Below, one piece after another: positions 35,001 through 46,268 of a stretch of 64,000 bases of DNA; the first letter of the stretch is position 1; the number at the start of each line of letters is the position of its first letter. The stretch comes from Anthoceros angustus. Taxonomy: Eukaryota; Streptophyta; Anthocerotopsida; Anthocerotales; Anthocerotaceae. The stretch lies in the NCBI GenBank assembly GCA_010909165.1, contig MU008202.1, forward strand, positions 248,001 through 312,000, given 5' to 3'. A program made the position numbers and the translations under genes. Under the pieces are notes generated by a model. That model did no database searches. It had not been told where the DNA came from and saw only the letters and a program-made list of their open reading frames with translations.

Positions 35001-36972
35001 TGAGTAAAGTTGGTTGTTTTATTAACTACCTGAGTGTAGATAAGCTCCACAGTCCCACCATTCCCAGTAGGAAATGCACCCAGTACATCTAAGCGTCGAC
35101 AATCCCTCAACCAAGAGGGACGATCTTTTAGTATCTCCGCGACCTGTTCCACAAGGGGAAAAGTTGCTGTGTCAATTCTGCACACAAGGTGAGCAATATG
35201 TTTGCCAAGACTCACGAGGATGATGATTGTGTGTCATACCTTCGTGGGTTCAAGTCCCACGAGGCCGCAAGCTCTTGCAGCTATACCCGCACCTCCATGC
35301 GAGATGGCTACAATTCCAATAGAATCCGGACCAGGCTGCATTACCACAAAGGTACTTGAAGATCAGCATGAGTATCTGGAGCAACAGACTCAAGACCAAC
35401 AGAAGCAGGTTCTTTGAAACCCACCTTCATCCCAGGCATCTGGATCCAATCCACTGCCGTTCCGGTGGCCTTAGCAAGAAATTCGGTGAGAGTCTCCTCA
35501 GCGATGGACAAAAGTCTGTAGAGGCCACAGATCAGAGAGGAGCTAACAGTAGAGTTAGGAAGAGTCATCCTGCTAGCAACCGTTCAACCTACCCAGCAGG
35601 GCTTGCATCACGAGGGGGATGCTGGGGGGTTGGATGCTGCTGCAAACCCCCCGTAACCGCCGATTCTGAGCTTGTATCTGTGGTCGTCATGGCCAACTGC
35701 ACATACCAGGCAACGTCAACGACATTCTGAATTGGGGTGGTGCCACTGAAGAAGGGGAAGCAGCTGCAGTAGCAAGCACACAGATTTCCGAGCCCTTCGA
35801 AGAGAAAACCTGATTACAAAATGAAAACAACTTTGCACACCCTCTCCTGGGCATAGAAGTGGAAGAAACTACAGCAGACCTGCTCCTGAGATCGGCGGGA
35901 GGGTTTCCCATTGCACTCAGATTTAACAATCTGCTGCTGCTGCTGACGCAAATACTGGTTTTCAATGGCCAGCTGGGAAGTGTGCTTCGAGAGGCGTTCG
36001 TTCTCCTCCATTAACAGCTTGTTGAGAGCTGTGAGCTTGGCATTGACGCTAAGCAGTCGGGTGGCTTCCTTGCGCTGCTTTTCGCGGCATCTGCATGAGC
36101 CACCAGCAGGAAAGCACCTGTTAGTAAAAAACACTGTAGGCCACGACTTGGACACTCCAAGCAGATGACACCGTGGAATGCATGTGAGGGCCACAATGGT
36201 GCGGTCGTGCATCTCTTGAAGAAGTTGCAGTCATTTGTGGCCAGGCAGGGTAGGCAAGCTAGAATGAATATTCCCATGAGAAGACCACAATAAGCATCCA
36301 GAAGAAAGGACACACAGCAGAGGTTTGCCATGTTGCAGAAACAGTAAAGAGCGAGAGAGCGGCCACAATACACAGCAGCAGCCGCAGCAGCACAAAGTTT
36401 TGAGGGCTCTAGACCTGGTCTAAGAAAAAAGAGCGTGTGAAGGCCACCGATGGCAGCGTCACACATGTCAGAATCCCCTGCAGCTGATGCATGTTCATCC
36501 CTGCGTGGCACCGCAAAACTTGACGACAGCGAAACAGGTGCGGTTCTTGACATGAATCAAAGGCAAAGGGTAGTCGGCAGTCGGTGTGGCTGGGTGCAGC
36601 CAGGAGCCTGCAAACGATCGCTAGGCGCGTGGCTGGGTGCGGCAACGAGAGAGAGGGAGAGGGCCCAATTGCTAACGCTAGCATGCAGTGCAAGCGCGCC
36701 ACTTTCCCCTGCCCTCCCCCAATTTGGACAAGCGCGGTTGACTGCACTTACCGGCGATTTTGAAACCAGACTTTAATCTGCTTGGGCTCAATGTTGCCAA
36801 GGATGGGACAGTCCTTGATAAGCTGCTGGCGGCGGATGGAGCTGGGTTTGGGACACTCGTTGTACACACGCTCCAGCGCTTCAACCTGTTCATTGGTGTA
36901 ACGCACATACTTGCCGGTGGAATCCATTCCGCTGTTGGCCCTGTAATCCTTGGGAGGTCTGCTCACAGCCAT
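32093..36972 (-). CDS. Class III HD-Zip transcription factor (REVOLUTA/PHABULOSA family)
   Basis: Nuclear factor controlling meristem, polarity and vascular or sporophyte patterning. Eighteen exons join in frame to 872 aa (family about 840-860): 36972-36752, 36090-35880, 35726-35593, 35515-35425, 35335-35240, 35143-35030, 34889-34806, 34702-34547, 34452-34378, 34280-34174, 34077-33882, 33768-33586, 33497-33417, 33330-33193, 33074-32749, 32673-32568, 32477-32328, 32242-32093. The homeodomain (YVRYTNEQVEALERVYNECP ... KQIKVWFQNRR) runs into a leucine zipper. Then come TPQHPPRDASPAG, the START lipid-binding domain, HD-SAD, and a MEKHLA domain ending CVAFMYMNWSFLT. Oddities: RDFCTLRY has Cys for the usual Trp, and SHGGAG replaces SHGCxG. 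The exon 2/3 junction (35880^35726) is the least certain. Expression is expected to be limited by miR165/166. Confidence 0.95.
35326..35435 (-). promoter_or_regulatory. miR165/166 target site split by an intron
   Basis: Exon 4 ends CTGGGATGAAG (35435-35425) and exon 5 begins CCTGGTCCGG (35335-35326). Joined, these 21 nt are the conserved miR165/166 complementary site of HD-Zip III mRNAs, encoding PGMKPGPD in the START domain. Because the intron lies inside the site, only spliced mRNA can be recognised. This intron position is known in the family. Confidence 0.9.
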
Positions 36973-38720
36973 TCTTGCTGCAGTATATCCGCCGCGATTC
37001 CCAGGCTGCGTGCTGCCAGTGCGAGTGCCAGTGCCAGTCCGGGAGCCGGTGCCTGCATATCCGTGCCAAGGTGCATCATCCCTTCGCTGCCGCTATCCAG
37101 CTACAAGGTGGAGCAGCTGGAGCTGCAGCTGCAAGTGCATGCTTGAGCGGGCGCGGCAGTCTCCGTCTCCGTCCCCGTCCCCGCAGCCAGCATGTCGCCT
37201 AGGTCAATAAGAGGCGCAGGAGGAGGTGGCAGCAATGCACGGCGCGAGAATGAACAAATTGGTGACACGAGTCGGGGCGGCCAAGATTGTGCGTTTCAAC
37301 AGGGGCCCGAGTCCCCTAGCAGGCACGCATGAGGCCCTGCGGCGGTGCGACTAGCCATACGAGAGCTCCATGCTGCTGCCCGAGTCTGCCAATCCAGGTC
37401 CCCGGTCAGAAGCAGCAACAGGCGAAATTGTTCGTCCGGACAGCAGCAGCAGCAGCAGCAGCATCGAACAACAAATCCGAGAGCAGCTTCTAGCTCCCGG
37501 CAGCCGGGCCGGCACCGGCCCGGGCCAAGGCTGGATCAGTCCCGCTAGGTGCTGCTGATTCCTACCAGAGGCAGAGCACACCAAACAGGCAGCAAACGAA
37601 GGCAACAACAAGCCAAGCGCGTGCAAAGCCAGCAGCTACGGCTACAGCCACCAGTGCACTGCCCCTTCCACTCCAGAGACGGCAAAAGAAATGAAGCAAA
37701 GTCCAGCAGCAGCCCGACTCGACCCGACCCGACCCGACCCCCGGCCACGCAAAGCAACAGAGTGCAAGGCGAGCGAAGACGGGCGCAGTGCACACAATGC
37801 AGCAGCAATTAGAGCAGAGCAGCGAGGCGCGCGACGGTAGCACGGGGAGCTGGAGGTCCAAGGAGACGCAGATGCGGGGTTGGCAGCGGGAGGCGATGGA
37901 GATGGGAGCACGGAACGGCTCGCGTTTCTTACCTGGGCCCGGCGGCATCGGCAGTGAGGCGAGCAGCAGCGAGGAGGAGGAGCAGGCGGGCGAGCCAGGG
38001 GCGAAGGAGGCACAGGCGAAGGAAGGAAGGCGAGGGCGCTGGCCGAAGGCAGGCCAGGGGAGAGGAGAGGTGAAGAGCAGAGAGGAGGAGGAGGAGGAAG
38101 GAGAGGAGAGGAGAGGAGAAAGGAGAAGCCCGGGGGGAAGGAGGGAGAGAGGATTGGCATGATTTTGCGTTAAAAGATTAAAAAGCGTGCGTGCAGGGAG
38201 GTTAACAGCGGCATAACCGGCGTTAAGGAGGCAGTAATGGCGTGGGCGCGCGTTAGGAGTCGGACATTGGGACCCGAGGGATAAATGAGAGTCGGGGGCA
38301 TATACGGTCCGGACTGCGGACGCCGGACTCCGGACGGGGTGTCGTTGGCTCTTAAACCAGGATGCTAAGTTATGCTCTGTTATTAGACCAGATGCATGTA
38401 AAGCGGCTGCTTTGTTCTGTGCTGGGGCCCGGGGGCCCGGGGGCCCGGGCCGGGCCGGGTGGGATAGATCCGATTCCCTGTCCGCTGCTGCCGTATGCTG
38501 TGTATGCATATGGCATCGCTATTACGCGGATGTAAGTGCAGGGGTCCAGTAAATGTAAACGAGACGCCTTTCGCTTTTGTTGGCTGGGTTAGGGCCGTGC
38601 ATGGGGCTGCGCGCGCACTGTGCACACGCAAGAGGCAGCAGACCAGAGAAGAGACTGCTCTGTGACAGACAGCGCAGAGAAGAGACGAGAAGAGAAGAGA
38701 AGAGAAGAGAGGCGAGGCAG
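36973..38720 (-). promoter_or_regulatory. GC-rich leader and promoter of the HD-Zip III gene, with GA-rich tracts
   Basis: Upstream on the minus strand is GC-rich DNA with a CAG run (37440-37465), a CGACC run (37715-37740) and purine-rich plus-strand tracts. The purine tracts are GAGGAGGAGGAGG...GAGAGGAGAGGAG (38074-38135) and AGAGAAGAGACGAGAAGAG (38660-38715). GA/CT tracts are the binding class of plant BBR/BPC proteins, which often act at homeobox genes. Long frames here (up to 315 codons) are low-complexity artefacts. Transcription start unknown. Confidence 0.45.
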
Positions 38721-39424
38721 TAAATGAGGGCGGCCTCAATTCCGGGCTCAAGGCTGTTGTGCGCAGCCAATGGGGAAAAAGGCGGGGCGCCCGACCACGG
38801 CCCGCGGGCGGGATACAGCGGAACCCAAAATGGAAGCAGCGGCAGCAGAGCCGAGGCGGAATTCGGGCAACAGCGGCGGCCCCTTTTTAAAGCTGCTGGC
38901 TCGCTCGCTCGCACTGTGACGAATCTGTTGTGTGCCAGGCTTCGCTTTGGGGCCCGCTGCAGAGTGCAGACCTGCTGCTTTTTTTTCGTTTTTTGGCCTT
39001 TCTTCCGTCCTTTTCCAGCCGGGGCCCGGCTGCCCGGTGCCCGGTGCCGGGTGCCGAGTTGAACGGAAAGAAACTGGTGACTGGGATGTGTGTATCGCGG
39101 GAGTAGCAACAGCCGGGACCGTAAAGCCAAGAAAGGCGGAGGCTCTTGTCGTGCAATGCTGGCTGGCCTCCTTTGCATAGGTACTCGACTTGTGTGCATG
39201 AGGACATGTATGCACATGCATGGCATGCATGGCTCATTGGCATACATCCCTAGCTTGGCATGCATCCATGCCTTGACTGCATTCAATGTGTTAGATAGGA
39301 AGCCCTAGAAAAAGAGGCGAGACGTGTCGTCATGTGGCGAGACGCGACCACAGACGCCGCCGACACCAGTTCCAGCTCCAGCTCCTCCTCCCCCTCCTTG
39401 GCTTGCGGTTTGCGTTAGCGTGCC

Positions 39425-39602
39425 GTCGGGAGTCGGGAGTCGGGAGTCGGGAGTCGGGAGTCGGGCGTCGGGAGTCGGGAGTCAGGAGTCAGGAGTCAGG
39501 AGTCGGGGTCAGGAGTCAGGGTCAGAGTCGGGAGTCAGGAGTCGGGAGTCCGGAGTCAGGAGTCAGGAGTCAGGCGTCAGGAGTCGGGAGTCGAGCGTCG
39601 GG
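39425..39602. repeat. Heptamer array (GGGAGTC/AGGAGTC)n, locus 1
   Basis: About 24 near-perfect units of GGGAGTC, GGAGTCA and GGCGTCG variants. Because the unit is 7 bp all three frames stay open and give artefact peptides such as ESGVGSRESG. Shorter runs of the same unit appear near 39918-39960 and 40530-40550. Confidence 0.9.
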
Positions 39603-40078
39603 CGTTGTTTGATGCGGTGTTTTGTGTTTTGTTTTTTTGTCCTTGTGCTGCCTCCACTCGATTGCTTACATGAGGCGAGGGATGGGGGCGGGCGATGAGC
39701 AGTTGCCGTGGCCTGCAAATCGGGGTGGGGCTAGGGGCCTGTTGGAATGATTGGGACCATCATGTGGCCACCCTCCCTTGTTTAAGCCCGTTTTAATCGC
39801 GCCACACGCTCGGACAGTAATCCCCAATGCGCCTACCCGGTTTTTCGCATTTCCCACATTTTCCTAATTGCGGGGCCCGGGCCCGGAACGGCTGCGGCGG
39901 CCAGGGCCCGGGCACCAGGAGTCGGGAGACTCGGGAATCGGGAGGCGACTGGAGTCGGGTCCAGTCCAGTGTCCAGTCTGGGCGAGCTGCGTGTGTGGAG
40001 AAAGAGAGAGAGAGAAGGACGGCCAATATGAATATGTATGCATGTACATATATCCCCTGGGCTACATGTAGGTGGTGC

Positions 40079-40410
40079 TGCAGGCTCCAGGCTCCAGGCT
40101 CCAGGCTCTAGGCTCCAGGCTCTAGGCTGCAGGCTAGGCTGCAGGCTAGGCTGCGGCGGAGGCCTTCCTTCTTCCTTTGTCACAGCCTTTCACAAGGCCT
40201 GTACGGGAGTCGGGCTCCACAGGCCGCGCGGCCTACCCGTGCCGTGCCGTGCCGTGCCCTGCGCTGGCTCTGGTCCTCTGGCCCTGGCCCTGGCCCTGGC
40301 CCCGGGCCCCGGGTCCCGGCCCAGCTTGCCGTGCCGTGCCGTGGCGTGCCAAGGCCGTGCCATGCCCTGCCGTGCCGTGCCGTGCCATTCTGTGCCGTTA
40401 CGACGGGCGT
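40079..40410. repeat. CAGGCTC and CCGTG short-unit arrays
   Basis: A (CAGGCTC)n array at 40081-40155 is followed by (CCGTG)n and (TGGCCC)n blocks at 40228-40400. Pure low-complexity DNA; overlapping frames are not genes. A (GGCAAC)n run follows at about 40881-40912. Confidence 0.85.
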
Positions 40411-41099
40411 GGTGCCCTCGGTATGCCCAGCATTTCACACACGCTGGAGTCAGGTGGAACTTGGAACTTGGAAGCGAGCTGCAAGTCCATCCAAAAAATG
40501 TATGCACCCGCCTTCATAAGCAAGAGAGGGAGTCGGGAGTCGCGAGTCGGGACAGGGCGCGAGATTCGAGCTGCAGATTTTCTCACGATCCGCACCACTG
40601 TCTCACACAGACACAACAGCGCAGAACAGAGCAGAGCACTAGTGGCCGGTGGGCTGGAGGCAAACCGTTGTCCACCAATTTGTGCGAGCAGGAACCGCTG
40701 CCCATTCCACGCTCGCGCCTGTGAAATATTTCCCGGGAAAGGGGCAGGGGAAGGGGCAGGCATTATTGGGAAGGCCAAATGACTTTAAGCTATGATCGGA
40801 GTGGCCCTTTTGGGGCCTTGATTTTAGGATATTGCAGCCATTGGCACGCGAGGCCGAGGCGGGCCCCGTTATCGCGCCACCAACAGCGGCAACGGCAACG
40901 GCAACGGCAGCGGCCACCAGCTCCGTGGCAACGGGGCTACCCCCCGTTTCCGTTCCCCTTCCCTTCCCCTTTCCGTGCTAGCCACACCAACACCGAACGT
41001 TCCGTCCCGGGGACAGCCACGCCACGCCACGCCACCGTCCCACGCGCTGCTTCCCCCTCTCCTCTCCTCTCCTCCCCTCTCCTCCCGCCGTGGCCCAAG

Positions 41100-41460
41100 C
41101 CGGGGCCTGGCAGTGGGCAGTCGGCAGTCGGCAGTGGACAGTGGACAGTGGACAGTGGGCAGTGGGCAGTGGGCAGTGGGCAGGGGGCACGCCCTTCTAT
41201 GCCCTGACCGACTCTTCCGTCTTCTCTTCAGGTTCCTTCCTTCTTCCCACTCCTTCTAGAATTCACTCCCCTGCCACCTGCGCCCCCTGGCCCCTGCAGA
41301 CCAGGTAAAAAACAGGCCCCTGCTTTGCCGGCATCCGATTCCGAGTTCCCCAGCCCAGCCCAGCCCCAGCCCAGCCCAGCCCCAGCCCCAGCCCCAGCCC
41401 AAGCCCAAGCCCAAGCCCAAGCCCAGCCCCAGCCCAGCCCCAGCCCGGCCCCAGCCATGG
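41100..41460. repeat. CAGTGGG and CCCAGC/CCCAAG arrays
   Basis: 41105-41185 is (CAGTGGG/CAGTGGA/CAGTCGG)n. 41352-41455 is a run of CCCAGC, CCCAAG and CCAGCC units. Both give artefact frames (for example AQAQAQ, GLGLGLGW). No gene. Confidence 0.85.
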
Positions 41461-41929
41461 CCACGGCATTTGCATGGCATATTTGGGGAAGCGCTGCTTG
41501 CGCTTCCCTCACACCATGTGACCACTTCATCACTGTTGTTTGCGTCTTTTGGAAAACCGTTTCTTGGCCTTGGCTTGTTGCTGTGCCCACCGACCCACCC
41601 ACCGCACCGCCCTTGCCACTTCGCTCTTCCCATTTCGACCGTTAGCAACACCGCTACCTCTGCCCATCCCATTCCATTCCATCCCGCTTTCACAAGCACC
41701 CCTTGCATCATCAGCCTCCTTCCTATCATTCCTAACCTTATCCCAACTCGTTCAGGCCAGGCCAGGCCGCATGAGCATCATCAAGATGTGATCACGGTGT
41801 GTGCAATGCATCATGTTTGCCTGCCCCAATTCCAATCATCATAAATGCCCAATATCTTCTTGGAAGCTCACATATTAGGTATTACATCATGCCGTCGCCC
41901 CAATGCTGATATTAACCAACTATCCGGGG

Positions 41930-42014
41930 ACGGAGTCGGGAGTCGGGGGTCGGGAGTCAGGTCGGGGTCAGGGGTCAGGAGTCAGGGGTCAGGGGTCAGG
42001 AGTCCAGGTCAGGG

Positions 42015-42048
<34 letters not shown>

Positions 42049-42049
42049 G

Positions 42050-42087
<38 letters not shown>

Positions 42088-42118
42088 GGGAGTCGGGAGT
42101 CGGGGGTCGGGACAAGGG
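41930..42118. repeat. Heptamer array (AGGAGTC/GGGGTCA)n, locus 2
   Basis: About 25 units of the same GGAGTC-based heptamer as at 39425, in the same orientation, 2.3 kb away and separated by unrelated sequence. Confidence 0.9.
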
Positions 42119-43284
42119 CACATTTTCGGGTTATCATTTTTTGACTTTTGCTACTGTCCAAATTCATGACGGAAGCAGCAGCAGCACTACCACAGCCTCC
42201 CTTGGCCTTGGCCCCTGCGCGCAGGCCGCAGCAGCAAGTACACAAAAGGGCAACCCACTCCATGCTCGAAACGTATCCAGTGGATAAATTGCATCTACTC
42301 CCATGAATACTACTCCACCTAATCTCCCCTCACCGCACCCCTCATTAAATAGGGGTACTCAGTCCAGCGGGTAAAACAAGGCATGTCAGCGGGCAAATCT
42401 CCTGTCCAACAGCAACATCTCCATAATACATTTTCTATTCTGCATGCCATTGCTCAGGCCCCCGGATCCCCAGACTGCAGTGCACCACCGCCACTGCTTC
42501 TTGCTTCTTTGGCTTGCAGACACAGTGGCAGAACGTACCTCCCCTCCTCCGCCTCCTGTAACAACGGCAGATTGCATTCATTCACATTTTCTTTCGCATA
42601 CGTCTGACACTGTATGCTCACGACATTAATTAAGCACGGAAGGTGGCTAATTTGTATTCGTAATTGGCACGGGAAGGAAGGCCCAGGCCCCAGGCGGGGG
42701 GAGCAAGTGGAGGCAAAGCAATAAATGCTGCCTTGCGCTACCCAAGATCTAGGACCTGCAGGCTGCCGCGCATTCAATGCTACTCCAGCTCATCGCGCAA
42801 GGCAGGGGCCGAGCCTGGAGGGGGCGGGGGGCCCCACGCCCCTCTGCTTAATTGCATACTGCGGAATTAGCAGCCTCAGGTTCAGCAGCGCGGGCTTCCG
42901 GTGGGTGATGTTGCACATTCGGGATAAGGTGGAGCCCAGAGTGGAGCAAAGCGACAGGCGGGGCCAGGCCAGGCCCCGCACCATCAATGTCCGATTCCCT
43001 TCGCTTTTTCCAGTTGTGCCCAACACAGCTCTCAAAAGCCCATGTGACGGTCTGCAGAGCCAGCCCAGCCCAGCCCCGCCCCGCCAGGAACTTGCTTCTC
43101 CTCTCCTCTCCTCTCCTCTGCTAATAAGCACCATGCGGCTGCCTGCCGGATGCCAGCAGCCAACAGTCTCGTCGGACAGTCCCAAACATTACAAAGTGAT
43201 GATGACAACATCCTCGACCTCGATGCCAGTGGTGGAGTGTACAGATTAACTCATGGAAGAAGCGAAGCTGGCAATGGAAGCAGA
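42119..43284. other. Gene-free mixed stretch
   Basis: No recognised domain, RNA gene or splice-linked exons. A CCTCTCCTCTCCTCTCCTCT run lies near 43098. Confidence 0.4.
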
Positions 43285-43645
43285 AGCTCCCAGTCCCAGT
43301 CCCAGTCCCAGTCCCAGTCCAAGTCCAAGTCCGAAACATCATATAACTTTCAAGGGGCAACCTGCCCTTTTTCTTTTTCTATTTTCTATTGTATTGCACC
43401 GTGCAACGTATGCCTCCGATTCTGAGGCCTGTCAGTTTTGAGGCTTCGGTGCTTCCATGCGCAACGGCAGCAGCAGCAGCAGCCGCAAGCGTCCATCCGG
43501 ACTCCGGCCCGAAACGGGCGCGGCCGGCTGCCGGCTGCTGGCTGCTGGCTGCTGGCTCCTGGCTGCTGGCTGCGGGCTGCTGGCTGCGGGCTGCTGGCTG
43601 CGGGCTGCTGGCTGCGGGCTGCTGGCTGCGGGGCTGCTGTCTGTG
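43285..43645. repeat. CAGTCC and GGCTGCTGGCTGC arrays
   Basis: 43290-43332 is (CAGTCC)n changing to AAGTCC. 43520-43645 is a (GGCTGCTGGCTGCG)-type array of about nine units. All long frames across it are low complexity (AAGCGLLAAGC). Confidence 0.85.
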
Positions 43646-44984
43646 ACATGCTGGCGAGGGAGGCGATGGAACCGGGGGCCCGGCCCACATCCGCAATCGA
43701 ATGGGAGATGCATGTGAATACGAGGGTACAGCGCATGTGACTCCCAAGGTGGGCCCGATTCCCACTGCACTGAGCCTGTGCCGACCGGATACCACCGACA
43801 CTGGCGTCCGCTGCTTTCCCGCCTCCACACACATACATATATACGCACAGGCGTCCGCTCGGGAACCCAACCGCGCCTGCGCCTGGGCCTGAGCCTTGGC
43901 CTGCCACCACACCTGCCCCCGCTAATGCGGGATTTCGTCTTGCACCATATCAGCTCGCCCCTCGAGGACTGCCCAGCCCTCTCGCCGCCTCGACTTCGCC
44001 GACAGACCTCCATCGCACTCGATTTGTCTTGCTTACTTGCTACCCTTCTCATTCCAGTTTCCCTCCCTTCAGCGCTATGTATGTACGTGCATTCCACCAT
44101 CTGGTATACTACACAGCTCTTACATTTGTACCACGTATGGAGCAATCCGTGTCCATGTTCCACTTGGACAATATTTCCGGAACTGGAACTCGAATCCTAC
44201 GACTTCCAAAAAACATATGATAACATAAAAGAATTACGAAATTGATTTAAGAGAGTGAGTGAGTATCTTATAGGAAAGTGGCTCTTGTCGCATAGCATTT
44301 TATGGCCCTCAATGGAACCCAAGTGTAGTACCATGGCTCTTGTAAGGTTCTTCGTTGCCCTTCAAATTTTTTTGTATTTGCTTCAAAACATGCCACCTCA
44401 TCCTTACTGCTTAAAACACACATTGGAGAATGCAAATTGTGCACCTTAGAAAGGGCTTAGAGTGGTACAATGTTCGAAGGGTTGTGAGAACATTCTAAGC
44501 GGATGTTCTAAGCCTATGAGAACATTGTGTCATTCTTGTCAACTCTAAAAATCTATCTTTTAACTTAGTTCCTTCAAATATGTGATCCCCTAATTCTCCA
44601 TGATCTCCAAATTGATTTGACTACTTTCATAAAATTGAATTGATCTCTGAATTCTCCAAGTACGGTCTACCCTCGATCTATGTTTCTTCAATACAGGTTA
44701 TTCCCACATTATATGTTACTCACCCTCCTACTTGTATTACATACACATACATACTTTTCTTTCAATAACTTAGTCATAGTCTATACTTTATACCTCTCTT
44801 TTCTCAATTGTACATAAAGGGCTTTTCTAAATTTCTTCTTCTTCTTATCTGGGTTTGGGTAATTTTAGAACTTTATACCTCTCCTTTCTCAAGTATAAAG
44901 AAAAGCGGAGAAGGCTTTTGGCACTCTCCGCAGTAGTTCCCTCAAGAAATTTCGGATATTTGCTTTGTAGTCATGTTGTTACTA

Positions 44985-45735
44985 GTTTTGCATGTCTGTG
45001 TATGATGCATTTATCATCATAATATTTCATGTTCTAAATAGCATCATGATATTCCATATTCTATTGTCATTTGGACTACCCATTACCCTGGCCTATCAAG
45101 TTTTGTATACATTACTCATGTTGAGCCGCCTTTTGTATCAATGTCGAGACACTCGACACGTTTTGTATACATTCAACATGTTGAGACAAGTTGTTACCTG
45201 GATTGCCCATTACGGGCTGGCCTATTCAGGTAAACATGTTGAGACGGATTGTCATTTGAAATGCCCATTACATGCTGACTTACCACGTTTTGTACAATAA
45301 TGAGATAGGTTGTCATTTGGACTGCCCATTGCCTTGGCTTATCACGTTTTGCATACATTAAGCATGTGGAGAGAGGTTGTCATTTGGACTACCCATTACC
45401 TTGGCCTAAATCACATTTTGTATGCATTTATCATGTTGAGCCTAATTGCCCATTACCCTAGCCTATCACATTTTGTATCCATTACCCTGTCTTATCAGTT
45501 TCGTATATATTAAACATGCGGAGACGGGTTGTCATTTGAACTGCCCATTACCCTAGCCTATCATGTTTTGTATACATTAAGCATGTTGAGTCTAATTGCC
45601 CATTATCCTAGCCTATCACGTTTTGTATACATTAAGCATGTTGAGCCTAATTGCCCATTACCCTAGCCTCTCACGTTTTGTATACATCAAACATGTTAGG
45701 CCTAATTGCCCATTACCCTAGCCTATGATATCTTG
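44985..45735. repeat. Satellite-like array, unit about 60-70 bp
   Basis: About ten imperfect copies contain GCCCATTACCCTAGCCTATC, ACGTTTTGTATACATTAAGC and ATGTTGAG, with TTGTCATTTGGACTGCCCAT in some. Unit length varies because an internal block is present or absent. Frames inside are artefacts. The flanks (44230-44985 and 45735-46050) are AT-rich and empty. Confidence 0.9.
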
Positions 45736-46050
45736 AGTGTCTTAGTTTGTGCAGCCAATTTGCTGATCATTGGTCTTGATGTGGGGAATTAGGGGGAATT
45801 CTGTAGCCTGGCCTTGCAGAGGAATGAAACCAAGGGTAGAAATTGTAGACCCTCTGGACTTTGTTTATTAGTTGTTAGTTATGGATATATCGTAGAAACT
45901 TCTTACTTTTCATTAATTCTTACCTATCCAGTTCTTTGGTATTTCATAGACTAAAATATTTTCTACCTCTTCTTTCTTAAGTATGTATAAAACGCTTCTT
46001 CGATATTTCATGAAATAAAATAGTTTCTACATCTCCTTTCTTAAGTATAT

Positions 46051-46140
46051 ATCAAACGAACTTCTTACCTATTTGGTTATATCAAACGAACTTCTTACCT
46101 ATTTGGTTGTATCAAACGAACTTCTTACCTATCTGGTCGT
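46051..46140. repeat. Three tandem copies of a 30-bp unit
   Basis: ATCAAACGAACTTCTTACCT plus ATTTGGTTAT repeats three times, with changes only at the ends of the units. It lies 56 bp from the tRNA-like gene. Confidence 0.95.
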
Positions 46141-46195
46141 TTGGAGTAAAGGTGAAAGGTTTTGCCACTAGGAACAGCCGACCGGTGAAGTAGCT

Positions 46196-46268
46196 CGCGC
46201 GAGGAAGGCGTCGAACCTGCGGCTTGCTGTTTAGGAAACAGATGCTCTATCCACCGAGCTACACGCGC
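46196..46268 (-). tRNA. tRNA-Arg(CCT), possibly degenerate
   Basis: A 73-nt cloverleaf on the minus strand: acceptor GCGCGTG against CTCGCGC, D-arm TAGCTCGGTGGATAGAGC, anticodon loop TTCCTAA (anticodon CCT) and T-loop TTCGACG, discriminator G. Order and spacing match plant tRNA-Arg(CCT). There is one mismatch in each of the acceptor (U6-U67), anticodon (U27-C43) and T (C50-U64) stems. The A and B boxes (TAGCTCGGTGG, GGTTCGACGCC) are present. It may be functional or recently decayed. Confidence 0.65.

Noticed and set aside
35225..35265. tRNA T-arm-like GGTTCAAGTCCCACGAGGCC
   Set aside because: It is the coding sequence of HD-Zip III exon 5 and its donor (GLVGLEPTK on the other strand); no other tRNA arms.
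37562..39286. Frames of 315 and 254 codons on the minus strand upstream of the HD-Zip III gene
   Set aside because: Leu/Pro/Ser-rich runs reflect CT-rich tracts; no recognisable domain.
39324..39698. ESGVGSRESG repeat protein
   Set aside because: Heptamer DNA arrays stay open in all three frames, so the peptide is an artefact.
44985..45735. Regularly spaced repeats as a CRISPR-like array
   Set aside because: Plant nuclear context, repeats longer than spacers and variable in length, no cas genes: a minisatellite.
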